In this document: one piece after another, positions 12,121-19,647 of the stretch | Numbering within the stretch: position 1 is the stretch's first letter | How the letters are laid out: each line of letters starts with the position of its first letter | From: Modestobacter sp. VKM Ac-2982 | GTDB taxonomy: Bacteria; Actinomycetota; Actinomycetes; Mycobacteriales; Geodermatophilaceae | DNA length: 64,000 bases | Direction of reading: 5' to 3' | Assembly (NCBI RefSeq): GCF_026967935.1 | Contig: NZ_JAPVBL010000001.1 | Location: 1,348,361 to 1,412,360 of the forward strand | The notes under the pieces: model-generated | What the model was told of the DNA's origin: nothing | The model's database searches: none | What the model saw: only the letters and a program-made list of their open reading frames with translations | Program-made: the position numbers and the translations under genes

Positions 12121-12488
12121 CCGTCGGCGTCCTCCAGGTAGGCGGCCCGGTGGTTCGGGCCGCCGGCGAACGGGTGCCGGTCCGGAAACAGCAGTCGCCA
12201 GCCGTGCGCGGGTGCCTCGGCGACCAGCGCGTCGAGGTCGCCGTCCACCCAGAAGGCCAGGTGGTTGAGCCCGGGGGCTCGTCGCTCGTGCCGGTCGCCG
12301 GTGAGCGCGGGGGACTGCTCCACCACCACGTAGGTGCCGTCCTCGCCCCAGCGCCAGGACCGCCCCCGCTCCCACTCCTGAAACGGCACGGCGCCCAGTG
12401 CGGTGAGCAGCCACCCCCAGGAGGCCTCGGCGCGGTCCAGGTCCGGCACCCACAGCTCCACGTGGTGCAGCGGTCCGGTGCTGGGCAT
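12051..12488 (-). CDS. VOC (glyoxalase/bleomycin-resistance fold) protein
   Basis: A 145-aa vicinal-oxygen-chelate protein with two beta-alpha-beta-beta-beta modules. The first begins [16 protein letters not shown] (metal-ligand His) and the second [15 protein letters not shown], with a C-terminal [13 protein letters not shown] carrying the typical final Glu. The ATG at 12488 is preceded by AGGAGG at 6 nt spacing, which decides the start against longer in-frame versions. It lies on the minus strand between plus-strand genes and overlaps the 3' end of the RraB-like gene. Substrate unknown: dioxygenase, lyase or drug-binding are all possible. Confidence 0.85.
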   Translation of the reverse strand: MPSTGPLHHVELWVPDLDRAEASWGWLLTALGAVPFQEWERGRSWRWGEDGTYVVVEQSPALTGDRHERRAPGLNHLAFWVDGDLDALVAEAPAHGWRLLFPDRHPFAGGPNHRAAYLEDADGYEVELVPSSPDSAATRNPPQPS

Positions 12489-12643
12489 CGCGTTCCTCCT
12501 GGCGTCTGGCATCATGGTCTGTCGAACACGGCGGTGGGCGGCCCTCTCACCATCCCCGCCCGTGTCCATCGCTCCGCCCCGACGTACCCCCACGCGTCTT
12601 CTCCGGCGAGCAACCACACACGTTCGAGGAGCACACCACACTC

Positions 12644-13186
12644 GTGGCCACCAAGATCAAGCTCATGCGCCTGGGCAAGATGCGCGCGCCGTACTACCGC
12701 ATCGTCGTCGCCGACGCCCGCACCAAGCGGGACGGTCGTTCGATCGAGACGATCGGCAAGTACCACCCGAAGGAGGACCCGTCCTTCATCGAGGTCGACG
12801 GCGAGCGCGCCGCCTACTGGCTCGGCGTCGGCGCCCAGCCGACCGAGGCCGTGCGGGCCATCCTCCGGGTGACCGGCGACTGGCAGAAGTTCAAGGGCGA
12901 GCCGGCTCCGGCCCCGATGAAGGTCGCGGCCCCCAAGGCCGACAAGAAGGCCATCTACGAGGAGGCCGCGCGGGCCGCCATGAACGAGCCGTCCGCCGAG
13001 GCCACCACGCCGAAGAAGAAGGCCGCCCCCAAGGCCGCTGACGCTCCCCAGGCTGCTGCCGCTGACGCTCCCCAGGCTGCTGCCGCTGACGCAGCGCCCG
13101 CCGCCGAGCCGGCTGCCACGGCCGAGGCACCGGCCGCCGAGCCGGCTGCGGCTGAGCCCGCCGCGGCCGAGAAGCCCGCCGAGTAA
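12644..13186 (+). CDS. rpsP: 30S ribosomal protein S16 with long Ala-rich tail
   Basis: Ribosomal protein S16; the first 85 residues ([39 protein letters not shown]) are the complete conserved protein. The remaining about 95 residues are an Ala/Pro/Glu/Lys extension with an 8-residue repeat. Such tails occur in other actinobacterial S16 but are poorly conserved and presumably disordered on the ribosome surface. GTG start. First gene of the rpsP-khpA-rimM-trmD cluster; khpA begins 3 bp after its stop. Confidence 0.97.
   Translation: MATKIKLMRLGKMRAPYYRIVVADARTKRDGRSIETIGKYHPKEDPSFIEVDGERAAYWLGVGAQPTEAVRAILRVTGDWQKFKGEPAPAPMKVAAPKADKKAIYEEAARAAMNEPSAEATTPKKKAAPKAADAPQAAAADAPQAAAADAAPAAEPAATAEAPAAEPAAAEPAAAEKPAE
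13037..13084 (+). repeat. 24-bp tandem repeat inside rpsP
   Basis: Two identical 24-bp copies (13037-13060 and 13061-13084), each encoding ADAPQAAA in the S16 tail. The repeat uses GCT for alanine several times, a rare codon in this GC-rich genome, which suggests recent duplication. Confidence 0.9.
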
Positions 13187-13189
13187 GAC

Positions 13190-13426
13190 GTGCTCGAAGA
13201 GGCGCTCGAGCACCTGGTCAAGGGCATCGTCGACAACCCCGACGACGTCGTGGTCGACCTGGTCAACGGCCGGCGCGGCAAGACCCTCGAGGTCCGGGTG
13301 CACCCCGACGACCTCGGCAAGGTCATCGGTCGCGGCGGACGCACCGCCAAGGCGCTGCGTCAGGTGATGACCGGTGTCGGTGGGCGCGGCCTGCGGGTCG
13401 ACGTCGTCGACACCGACGGGCGCTGA
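13190..13426 (+). CDS. khpA: KH-domain RNA-binding protein KhpA
   Basis: A 78-aa single KH-domain protein (formerly YlqC/UPF0109). The RNA-binding GxxG loop is in VIGRGGRTAKALR, after the VRVHPDDLGK strand-turn. In Gram-positives KhpA pairs with KhpB/Jag and affects cell division and RNA stability. The gene is locked between rpsP and rimM as in most actinobacteria. GTG start 3 bp after rpsP; its stop TGA is part of CTGAGC, the possible CTG start of rimM. Confidence 0.93.
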   Translation: MLEEALEHLVKGIVDNPDDVVVDLVNGRRGKTLEVRVHPDDLGKVIGRGGRTAKALRQVMTGVGGRGLRVDVVDTDGR

Positions 13427-13470
13427 GCACTCCCGGCGCCTCCGGCGCCACCCCGCAGAACACCGACACC

Positions 13471-13986
13471 GTGGTGGTCGGCCGCATCGGCCGACCCCAC
13501 GGTGTCCGTGGTCAGGTGACCGTCGAGGTGCGTACCGACGACCCCGACCTGCGGTTCACCCCGGGCGCCACGCTGCTCACCGAGCCCGCCGCACGGGGGC
13601 CGCTGACCATCGAGGCATCCCGCTGGCACAGCGGCACGCTGCTGCTGACCCTGGTCCTGCCCGACGGCACCGTGGTCGCCGACCGCGAGGCGGCCGACGC
13701 GCTGCGGAACACGATGCTCCTGGTGCCCGTCACGGCCCTGCCGGAGCTGGAGGACCCCGACTCCTTCTACGACCACCAGCTGGTCGGGTTGGCCGCCGAG
13801 CTGCCCGACGGCTCCCCGGTCGGTGAGGTGACCGGCGTGCGGCACGAGGGCACCGAGCTGCTGGTACTGCGCCGTCCCGAGGGTGGGGAGCTGCTGGTGC
13901 CGTTCGTGACCGCGATGGTCCCCACCGTCGACCTCGCGGCCGGCCGGCTGGTCATCGACCCGCCCGAGGGGCTGCTCGACCTGTGA
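13471..13986 (+). CDS. rimM: Ribosome maturation factor RimM
   Basis: 16S rRNA processing and 30S assembly factor that binds S19 (171 aa). N-terminal RimM barrel starts [15 protein letters not shown]; the C-terminal PRC-barrel has YDHQLVGL and ELLVPFV. GTG at 13471 gives the same N-terminus as Mycobacterium RimM (MELVVGRV...) but has no Shine-Dalgarno. An in-frame CTG at 13423, overlapping the khpA stop (CTGA), would add 16 non-conserved residues and couple the genes. The start is therefore uncertain. The stop overlaps trmD by 4 bp. Confidence 0.95.
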   Translation: MVVGRIGRPHGVRGQVTVEVRTDDPDLRFTPGATLLTEPAARGPLTIEASRWHSGTLLLTLVLPDGTVVADREAADALRNTMLLVPVTALPELEDPDSFYDHQLVGLAAELPDGSPVGEVTGVRHEGTELLVLRRPEGGELLVPFVTAMVPTVDLAAGRLVIDPPEGLLDL

Positions 13987-14729
13987 CGTTCCGGATCGAC
14001 GTCCTGACGATCTTCCCGGAGTACCTCGCCCCGCTGGGCCAGTCGCTGCTGGGCAAGGCGGCGGCCAAGGGACTGGTCTCCGTCGGCGTCCACGACCTGC
14101 GGCAGTGGACCGACGACGTCCACCGCACGGTCGACGACTCCCCGTACGGCGGCGGCCCGGGCATGGTCATGCGCCCGGAGCCGTGGGCGAGGGCGCTGGA
14201 GGCGGTGCGTCCCGCCGGCACCCGGCTGGTCGTCCCGACGCCGGCCGGCCGGCCCTTCACCCAGGCGGTCGCGGCCCAGTGGGCCGCCGAGCCCGGGCTG
14301 GTGTTCGCCTGCGGCCGCTACGAGGGCATCGACCAGCGGGTCGCCGACTGGGCCGCCGAGGGTGGCCCGGTCTCCGAGGTCTCGATCGGCGACTACGTGC
14401 TGGCCGGTGGGGAGTCCGCGGTGCTGGTGATGGTCGAGGCGGTCACCCGGCTGCTCCCGGGGGTCGTGGGCAACGCCGAGTCGGTCGAGTTCGACTCGCA
14501 CGCCGACGGGCTGCTGGAGGGCCCCTCCTACACCCGCCCGGCGAGCTGGCGCGGGCACGAGGTGCCGCCGGTGCTGCTCTCCGGTGACCACGCGGCGATC
14601 GCCCGCTGGCGGCGCGCCGAGTCGCTGCGCCGCACCGCCGACCGCCGTCCGGACCTGCTCGCCGGGCTGCCGGACGGGGCGCTGACCGCCGCGGACCGGG
14701 CGGCGCTGGACGCGGACCCCCAGGCGTGA
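13983..14729 (+). CDS. trmD: tRNA (guanine-37-N1)-methyltransferase TrmD
   Basis: SPOUT-class methyltransferase that makes m1G37 in tRNAs and prevents +1 frameshifts (248 aa). The conserved YGGGPGMVM loop, and the trefoil-knot AdoMet site [10 protein letters not shown] and [10 protein letters not shown], are intact. GTG start overlaps rimM by 4 bp and its stop overlaps the nudix gene by 4 bp, so three genes are coupled. Confidence 0.97.
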   Translation: MTFRIDVLTIFPEYLAPLGQSLLGKAAAKGLVSVGVHDLRQWTDDVHRTVDDSPYGGGPGMVMRPEPWARALEAVRPAGTRLVVPTPAGRPFTQAVAAQWAAEPGLVFACGRYEGIDQRVADWAAEGGPVSEVSIGDYVLAGGESAVLVMVEAVTRLLPGVVGNAESVEFDSHADGLLEGPSYTRPASWRGHEVPPVLLSGDHAAIARWRRAESLRRTADRRPDLLAGLPDGALTAADRAALDADPQA

Positions 14730-15226
14730 CGTCGCGCGTCTGGGTCCGCCCGTCGGCCCGGGTGCTGGTGCTCGACCGCCGGCAGCGCGTGCTGCTCTTC
14801 GGCGGGCGCGGGCTGCAGCCGCGCACCGAACCCGGCGACGTGGAGTACTGGTTCACCCCCGGCGGTGGCGTCGAGGACGGCGAGGACCTGCGGGCTGCGG
14901 CCGTGCGGGAGCTGGCCGAGGAGACCGCCCTGCTGGTCGAGCCGGCCGTCCTGGAGGGCCCGGTGTGGCTCCGCCGCTGGCAGGGGCAGTGGGGCGACAC
15001 CCTGCTGGACTCCCGGGAGACCTTCTTCGTGCTGCGCGACGTGGTCCACGACGTCGACGTGAGCGGGCGCACCGAGCTCGAACGGCAGCTGGACGAGCCG
15101 CACCGGTGGTGGTCGCTGGACGAGATCGCCGGCAGCACGGAGACGTTCGCCCCGCGGGACCTCGCGGCGGCACTGCCGGGAGTGCTCAGCGGCCCGTGGA
15201 CAGGGCCGCCACGCATCATCGACTGA
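14726..15226 (+). CDS. Nudix hydrolase
   Basis: A 166-aa nudix protein. The Nudix box starts at GGGVEDGED and ends RELAEETAL; the usual Gly after EE is Thr, a tolerated change, and the catalytic Glu residues are kept. The N-terminal [11 protein letters not shown] and the WWSLDEI segment are typical of MutT-like members. Coupled to trmD by a 4-bp overlap. Substrate (oxidised nucleotide, sugar nucleotide or cap) cannot be told from the sequence. Confidence 0.9.
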   Translation: MTSRVWVRPSARVLVLDRRQRVLLFGGRGLQPRTEPGDVEYWFTPGGGVEDGEDLRAAAVRELAEETALLVEPAVLEGPVWLRRWQGQWGDTLLDSRETFFVLRDVVHDVDVSGRTELERQLDEPHRWWSLDEIAGSTETFAPRDLAAALPGVLSGPWTGPPRIID

Positions 15227-15386
15227 AGGTGTGGCACAGTAGTGAGCTGCTGCAGGCCGTCGGCTCATCCCGACGGTGGCTCCGCACCCGGACCGGGTCG
15301 TGGAGCGCAGCCACCCGGTACGGACGCACCGGGACACCGCTGCCCGTACCACGACGACTTTCCCGCTAGGACTGAGGACTGCTGCG

Positions 15387-15743
15387 ATGAACACCCTGGA
15401 CGCCCTCGACGCCGCGTCGCTGCGCGACGACATCCCCACCTTCCGGCCCGGGGACACCGTGAAGGTGCACGTGCGTGTCATCGAGGGCACCCGTGCCCGT
15501 GTCCAGGTCTTCCAGGGCGTCATCATCCGTCGCCAGGGTGGCGGCATCCGCGAGACCTTCACCGTCCGCAAGGTCAGCTTCGGCGTCGGCGTGGAGCGCA
15601 CCTTCCCGGTGCACACCCCGGTGGTGGAGAAGATCGAGGTGCTCACCCGCGGTGACGTCCGCCGGGCGAAGCTCTACTACCTCCGCGAGCTGCGCGGCAA
15701 GGCCGCGAAGATCAAGGAGAAGCGCGAGGTCGTCTCCCGCTGA
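15387..15743 (+). CDS. rplS: 50S ribosomal protein L19
   Basis: Ribosomal protein L19 at the 30S-50S interface (118 aa). Conserved segments: [45 protein letters not shown], and [18 protein letters not shown] at 15387 gives the usual length; the frame is open upstream but lacks conservation. The 160-bp leader contains a 7-bp hairpin (about 15258-15277), but I could not match it to a known L19 leader motif. Confidence 0.97.
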   Translation: MNTLDALDAASLRDDIPTFRPGDTVKVHVRVIEGTRARVQVFQGVIIRRQGGGIRETFTVRKVSFGVGVERTFPVHTPVVEKIEVLTRGDVRRAKLYYLRELRGKAAKIKEKREVVSR

Positions 15744-15862
15744 CCTCCAGCGATTCCACGACCGGGCCGGCTGCACTCGCAGCTGGCCCGGTCGCGTTCG
15801 TGGGGCAGTTCCCACCGCGCCGGCCGCGGAGCGGGGCGCCCGACGCGCCGGGCGGCGGACCG

Positions 15863-15868
15863 TACGCT
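15863..15868 (+). promoter_or_regulatory. -10 element of a leaderless lepB promoter
   Basis: TACGCT (fits TANNNT) lies 8 nt before the lepB ATG and there is no Shine-Dalgarno, the layout of leaderless actinobacterial transcripts. Confidence 0.55.
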
Positions 15869-15876
15869 GGTGCCCG

Positions 15877-16935
15877 ATGAGCACGCACGGGCCCGCTGAC
15901 GCCGCCGATGACGACGCTGCCGGGCGTCCCCCCGCCGACCAGAACACCGCCGCCGACGCGACGGCCCCCACCGGGTCGGCGGTCGCCGGCCGTGGCCGCC
16001 GGCGCGAGCCGGCCAAGAAGGGGTCCCTGCTGCGCGAGCTGCCGGTGCTGTTGGTCATCGCGTTCGTGCTCGCCCTGCTGGTGAAGACCTTCCTCGTGCA
16101 GGCGTTCTTCATCCCGTCGGGCTCGATGGAGCAGACGCTGCACGGCTGCACCGGCTGCACCGGCGACCGGGTGTTGGTCAACAAGGTGCCCTACTGGTTC
16201 GGGGAGCCCGAGCCCGGCGACATCGTGGTGTTCCAGGGCCCGGACAGCTGGTCGCCCGAGATCGTCGTGGAGGAGCCGAGCAACTGGTTCACCGGTGCTG
16301 CCCTGACCCTGGGCCGGGCGATCGGTGTGGCCCCGCCGAGCGAGGACGACTACGTCAAGCGGGTCATCGCCACCGAAGGCCAGACGGTCGAGTGCTGCGA
16401 CCCGCATGGGCGGGTCCTGGTCGACGGTGAGCCGCTCGACGAGCCCTACATCTACCAGGACTCCCCGCTGAACACCGGTGGATCAGGCGGGCGGGAGTTC
16501 GGGCCGGTCACCGTGCCCGAGGGGCGGCTCTGGGTGATGGGCGACCACCGCTCGGCCTCGGCCGACTCCAAGCAGCACATGGACGACCAGTACGCCGGCA
16601 CCATCGCCGTCGACGACGTCATCGGCAAGGCAGCCCTGATCGTCTGGCCGCTGGACCGCTTCACCCTGCTGGACAGCCCCGACATCCAGCCGAGCCAGGT
16701 CGAGGCAGCAGGCGCCGGCGGGCCGGAGCCGGCACCGGTCCAGGACACCGCCGCCCTGGCGGCCCCCTACCTGCTGGGGTTGGGGGGCGCGTTGCCGCTC
16801 ACCGCCTGGCGCCGACGGCACCGTTCCCGCGGGGCCCAGCTGACCGGGCCGTCCCGTCGTCCGCCACGCACCGGCTGGCGTCGGGTGCGGCGGCCGGCCC
16901 AGACGCGGCCCGGCCGGGAGTCGCACACCGACTGA
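15877..16935 (+). CDS. lepB: Type I signal peptidase LepB
   Basis: Membrane serine protease that cleaves Sec and Tat signal peptides (352 aa). About 50 Ala/Asp-rich cytoplasmic residues, then a membrane anchor (LLVIAFVLALLVKTFLVQAF without gap near residues 58-77). Catalytic Ser83 is in IPSGSMEQT and the general base Lys161 in DDYVKRVIA; the GDHRSASADS box is present. A C-terminal hydrophobic segment (about residues 295-310) and basic tail suggest a second anchor. Cys pairs in HGCTGC and ECCD are usual in actinobacterial enzymes. ATG at 15877 chosen because upstream frame overlaps rplS and is not conserved. Confidence 0.95.
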   Translation: MSTHGPADAADDDAAGRPPADQNTAADATAPTGSAVAGRGRRREPAKKGSLLRELPVLLVIAFVLALLVKTFLVQAFFIPSGSMEQTLHGCTGCTGDRVLVNKVPYWFGEPEPGDIVVFQGPDSWSPEIVVEEPSNWFTGAALTLGRAIGVAPPSEDDYVKRVIATEGQTVECCDPHGRVLVDGEPLDEPYIYQDSPLNTGGSGGREFGPVTVPEGRLWVMGDHRSASADSKQHMDDQYAGTIAVDDVIGKAALIVWPLDRFTLLDSPDIQPSQVEAAGAGGPEPAPVQDTAALAAPYLLGLGGALPLTAWRRRHRSRGAQLTGPSRRPPRTGWRRVRRPAQTRPGRESHTD

Positions 16936-17048
16936 ACCGGGGCGCCCGGGGGCGGCCGTCGAGCCGCCGCGCCGCGGGCGCACCGCCAGCTGTCTTGCTG
17001 GGTTCGGCATGATCTGTGCGCGTTTCGGCACTCTTCCCGAGAAGTTGT

Positions 17049-17076
17049 TCAAGCTCTCCGTTCACTCGTCCGATGG
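17049..17076 (+). promoter_or_regulatory. Candidate WhiG/FliA-type promoter
   Basis: TCAA-N16-TCCGATGG matches the sigma-28/WhiG consensus TAAA-N16-GCCGATAA at 3 of 4 and 5 of 8 positions, with the correct spacing. It lies 40 bp before the regulator gene at 17117, and a WhiG-type sigma factor is encoded at 23459. Moderate match only. Confidence 0.3.
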
Positions 17077-17116
17077 ACAAGCAGAGAGTCACCGGACTTC
17101 GAACGGAGAGTCACCC

Positions 17117-17827
17117 GTGTCTACCCCCATGGCCAGCGCGCCCCGCGGCGTCACCCGCGTCCTGATCCTCGCCGACGCCCCGGTCCTGCGCCGTGGGCTG
17201 GTCGGCATGATCAACGAGACCGCCGGCATGCAGGCGGTGGGCAGCCCGGGGGAGCCGCGTCGTGCGCTGACCCTGGCCGAGGCAGCCCGCCCCGACGCGG
17301 TGGTGGTGGAGCTGGGCACCGGCCGGGCGGCCACCCTGAACGCGGTGCGGGACCTGCGTCGCCGGTTCCCGCAGCTGGCCGTCGTCGCCCTGGCCACCTC
17401 GGAGGACCCGGGTGTGGTGAACGAGGCGCTGGCGGCCGGGGTGCGTGGCTACCTGCTGATGAACACCTCCCCGACGCTGCTGGGCTGGGCGGTGCTCGCT
17501 GCCCGCGCCGGGCGCACGGTGGTGGACCCGCAGATCCGTCGCGGTGAGGGGGCCGAGGCGCCGGTGTCGCGGGAGCTGACCCCGGAGGTGCCGTTGACCC
17601 GCCGGGAGTCCGACGTGCTGGACGAGTTGATCCAGGGGCAGTCGAACCGGGCGATCGGGAAGAACTTGTTCATCTCCGAGGACACGGTGAAGTCCCACGT
17701 GAAGGCGATCCTGCGCAAGCTGGGTGCCCGGGACCGGGCGCACGCGGTGTCCCTGGTGCTGTCGGCGCGCAACCCGGGCTGTTCCTGCGGGGCGCACCGG
17801 CTCACCGAGGCCCCGGCCGACGTCTGA
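17117..17827 (+). CDS. NarL/LuxR-family regulator with degenerate receiver domain
   Basis: A 236-aa two-domain regulator. The N-terminal receiver-like domain (residues about 12-135) lacks the key residues: the acidic pair reads LILADAP, the phospho-Asp position reads VVVELG (Glu), and the switch Lys position reads GYLLMN (Met). The C-terminal LuxR helix-turn-helix (LTRRESDVL, SNRAIGKNLFISEDTVKSH, LGARDRAHAV) resembles that of Streptomyces BldM. A C-terminal tail carries GCSCGAH, a possible metal site. Start GTG 17117 has GGAG at 8 nt. It probably works without phosphorylation, or is controlled by a partner protein. Confidence 0.85.
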   Translation: MSTPMASAPRGVTRVLILADAPVLRRGLVGMINETAGMQAVGSPGEPRRALTLAEAARPDAVVVELGTGRAATLNAVRDLRRRFPQLAVVALATSEDPGVVNEALAAGVRGYLLMNTSPTLLGWAVLAARAGRTVVDPQIRRGEGAEAPVSRELTPEVPLTRRESDVLDELIQGQSNRAIGKNLFISEDTVKSHVKAILRKLGARDRAHAVSLVLSARNPGCSCGAHRLTEAPADV

Positions 17828-17943
17828 CCCGCAGGTACTGCCACGGTCCGCGCCTCAGGGGCGCGGTCCGCGATGGACCGCCGGAGCGGGCTCCGCTCCG
17901 GCCGGCCGGTCGGACCGGCCTCCGCGCCGCTGACCAGCCGCCC

Positions 17944-17977
17944 CGAGCCGGTCCCTGTTCCCCCAGGGACCGGCTCG
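17944..17977 (+). terminator. Hairpin terminator after the LuxR-type regulator
   Basis: A perfect 13-bp stem with an 8-nt loop, about 115 bp after the regulator stop and before rnhB. Two shorter GC hairpins lie just upstream (17840-17915). No T-run follows. Confidence 0.65.
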
Positions 17978-18045
17978 TGGTGCGTTGTCAGGGGCCGACC
18001 GGCCCGGACTCGCCCGGGTGGTCTCCGAGGGGCAGGGGAGCGACG

Positions 18046-18051
18046 TAGGGT
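18046..18051 (+). promoter_or_regulatory. -10 element of a leaderless rnhB promoter
   Basis: TAGGGT (fits TANNNT) ends 9 nt before the rnhB ATG; no Shine-Dalgarno is present. Confidence 0.5.
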
Positions 18052-18060
18052 CGGCAGGCG

Positions 18061-18825
18061 ATGGCCGTTCGACCTGGTGCTGCAGACCCCGCCGACGACC
18101 TCTGGGCGATGGAGCGATCCCTCCGCCGCCGGGGGTTCGCCGCCATCGCCGGGGCGGACGAGGCCGGGCGCGGTGCCTGCGCCGGTCCGCTCGTGGCCGC
18201 CGCGTGCGTGCTCCCCGCCGGACGCCGCGGGCGGGTGCCCGGGCTGGCCGACTCCAAGCTGCTCAACGCGGCCACCCGGGACGAGGTCTACGCCGAGGTC
18301 GTGGAGCGGGCCCTCTGCTGGTCGGTGGTCGCCATCCCGGTCGGCGAGCTGGACGCGCGGGGCATGCACGTGACCAACATCGAGGCCCTGCGTCGCGCCG
18401 TCCGGGTGCTGGAGCCCTGTCCCGACTACGTGCTCACCGACGGCTTCCCGGTCAGCGGTCTCTCCCAGCCGTCGCTCGCCGTGTGGAAGGGGGACCGGGT
18501 GGCGGCCTGCGTGGCAGCCGCCTCCGTGCTCGCCAAGGTCACCCGGGACCGGATGATGCTGGAGCTGGACGGGCGCTTCCCGCAGTACGGCTTCGCCGAG
18601 CACAAGGGCTACATCACCGACGCCCACAGCGCCGCCCTCGACGACCACGGGCCCTGCCCGGAACACCGGATGCGCTTCGTCAACGTCGCCCGGGCCCGGG
18701 CCGCACACGCCGCGCGGACGCCACCCCTGCCGGTGGTGGGGGGCATGCACGATGATGGACCGGTGCCGCCCGGAACCCCGGCTGCGGCACTGACGTCCCC
18801 GGCCCCGATGGAGCACGCGCGATGA
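18061..18825 (+). CDS. rnhB: Ribonuclease HII
   Basis: Endonuclease that removes ribonucleotides and RNA primers from DNA-RNA hybrids (254 aa). The metal site motif GADEAGRGACAGP (about residues 31-43), the Asp in LADSKLL, and the later VLTDGFP and HKGY motifs are intact. The last 40 residues are a Pro/Ala-rich tail. The stop overlaps the DUF2469 gene start by 4 bp, a pairing conserved across actinobacteria. Confidence 0.96.
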   Translation: MAVRPGAADPADDLWAMERSLRRRGFAAIAGADEAGRGACAGPLVAAACVLPAGRRGRVPGLADSKLLNAATRDEVYAEVVERALCWSVVAIPVGELDARGMHVTNIEALRRAVRVLEPCPDYVLTDGFPVSGLSQPSLAVWKGDRVAACVAAASVLAKVTRDRMMLELDGRFPQYGFAEHKGYITDAHSAALDDHGPCPEHRMRFVNVARARAAHAARTPPLPVVGGMHDDGPVPPGTPAAALTSPAPMEHAR

Positions 18826-19142
18826 GCACCGAGGACCTCGAGAAGTACGAGACCGAGATGGAGCTGCAGCTCTATCGCGAGTACAAGGACATCGTCCGGC
18901 AGTTCTCCTACGTCGTGGAGACCGAGCGGCGCTTCTACCTGGCCAACAGCGTCGACCTCCAGGTCCGTGACGCCGGGGGAGAGGTGTTCTTCGAGCTGAC
19001 CCTCTCCGACGCCTGGGTGTGGGACATGTACCGCCCGGCCCGGTTCGTGAAGAACGTCCGGGTGGTGACGTTCAAGGACGTCAACGTGGAAGAGCTGGAC
19101 AAGCCCGACCTGGAGCTCCCGGACAACCCGCGCCTGCCCTGA
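18822..19142 (+). CDS. DUF2469 family protein
   Basis: A 106-aa acidic protein, closely like the conserved actinobacterial DUF2469 family (Mycobacterium Rv2901c), found almost always next to rnhB. Visible hallmarks: an N-terminal helix EDLEKYETEMELQLYREYKD, the SYVVETERRFYLANSVDL segment, and WVWDMYRPARFVK. No catalytic motif is evident and the function is unknown. Linkage to rnhB suggests a role in nucleic-acid maintenance, which is inference. Confidence 0.93.
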   Translation: MSTEDLEKYETEMELQLYREYKDIVRQFSYVVETERRFYLANSVDLQVRDAGGEVFFELTLSDAWVWDMYRPARFVKNVRVVTFKDVNVEELDKPDLELPDNPRLP

Positions 19143-19266
19143 TCCGCCTCCCTGTCCCCGGGCACACCGGCCGGCCCTGAGGCGGCCGCCGTCCACAGTG
19201 GTGCGCTCCGTCCACAGTCCGCGGTGATCCCTGGTCCGGCCGGCCGCCGACGGCGACGGTCGACGG

Positions 19267-19647
19267 GTGCCGAATCCGCAGAAGTCCCCGCCCGGCCACC
19301 GCGCCGCCCTCGGCGCCTACGGCGAACGGGTCGCCGTGCGTGCGCTCACCGACGCCGGCCTCCAGGTCCTCGACCGCAACTGGCGCTGCCGCGACGGTGA
19401 GCTCGACATCGTCGCCCGGGACGGTCAGGCGCTGGTCTTCTGCGAGGTGAAGACCCGCACCGGCACCGGCTTCGGGCACCCGGCCGAGGCGGTGACCGCG
19501 GGCAAGCGCCGCCGGCTGCGGGTGCTGGCCCGCGCCTGGCTGGCGGCCCACGACCAGCGCGCCCCGGACCTGCGCTTCGACGTCGTCGGGGTGCACGTCC
19601 CGTCGTCCGGGCCGGCCCGGGTGACGCATCTGCGGAACGCGTTCTGA
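19267..19647 (+). CDS. yraN: UPF0102/YraN endonuclease-like protein
   Basis: A 126-aa protein of the YraN family, with a restriction-endonuclease-like fold: RNWRCRDGELDIVARD and FCEVKTRTGTGFG supply the E-D-ExK catalytic pattern. No enzymatic role is firmly established in bacteria; linkage with comM and dprA suggests a role in incoming DNA or recombination. GTG at 19267. Its stop shares one base with the comM ATG (TGATG). The 124 bp upstream hold no obvious signal. Confidence 0.93.
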   Translation: MPNPQKSPPGHRAALGAYGERVAVRALTDAGLQVLDRNWRCRDGELDIVARDGQALVFCEVKTRTGTGFGHPAEAVTAGKRRRLRVLARAWLAAHDQRAPDLRFDVVGVHVPSSGPARVTHLRNAF

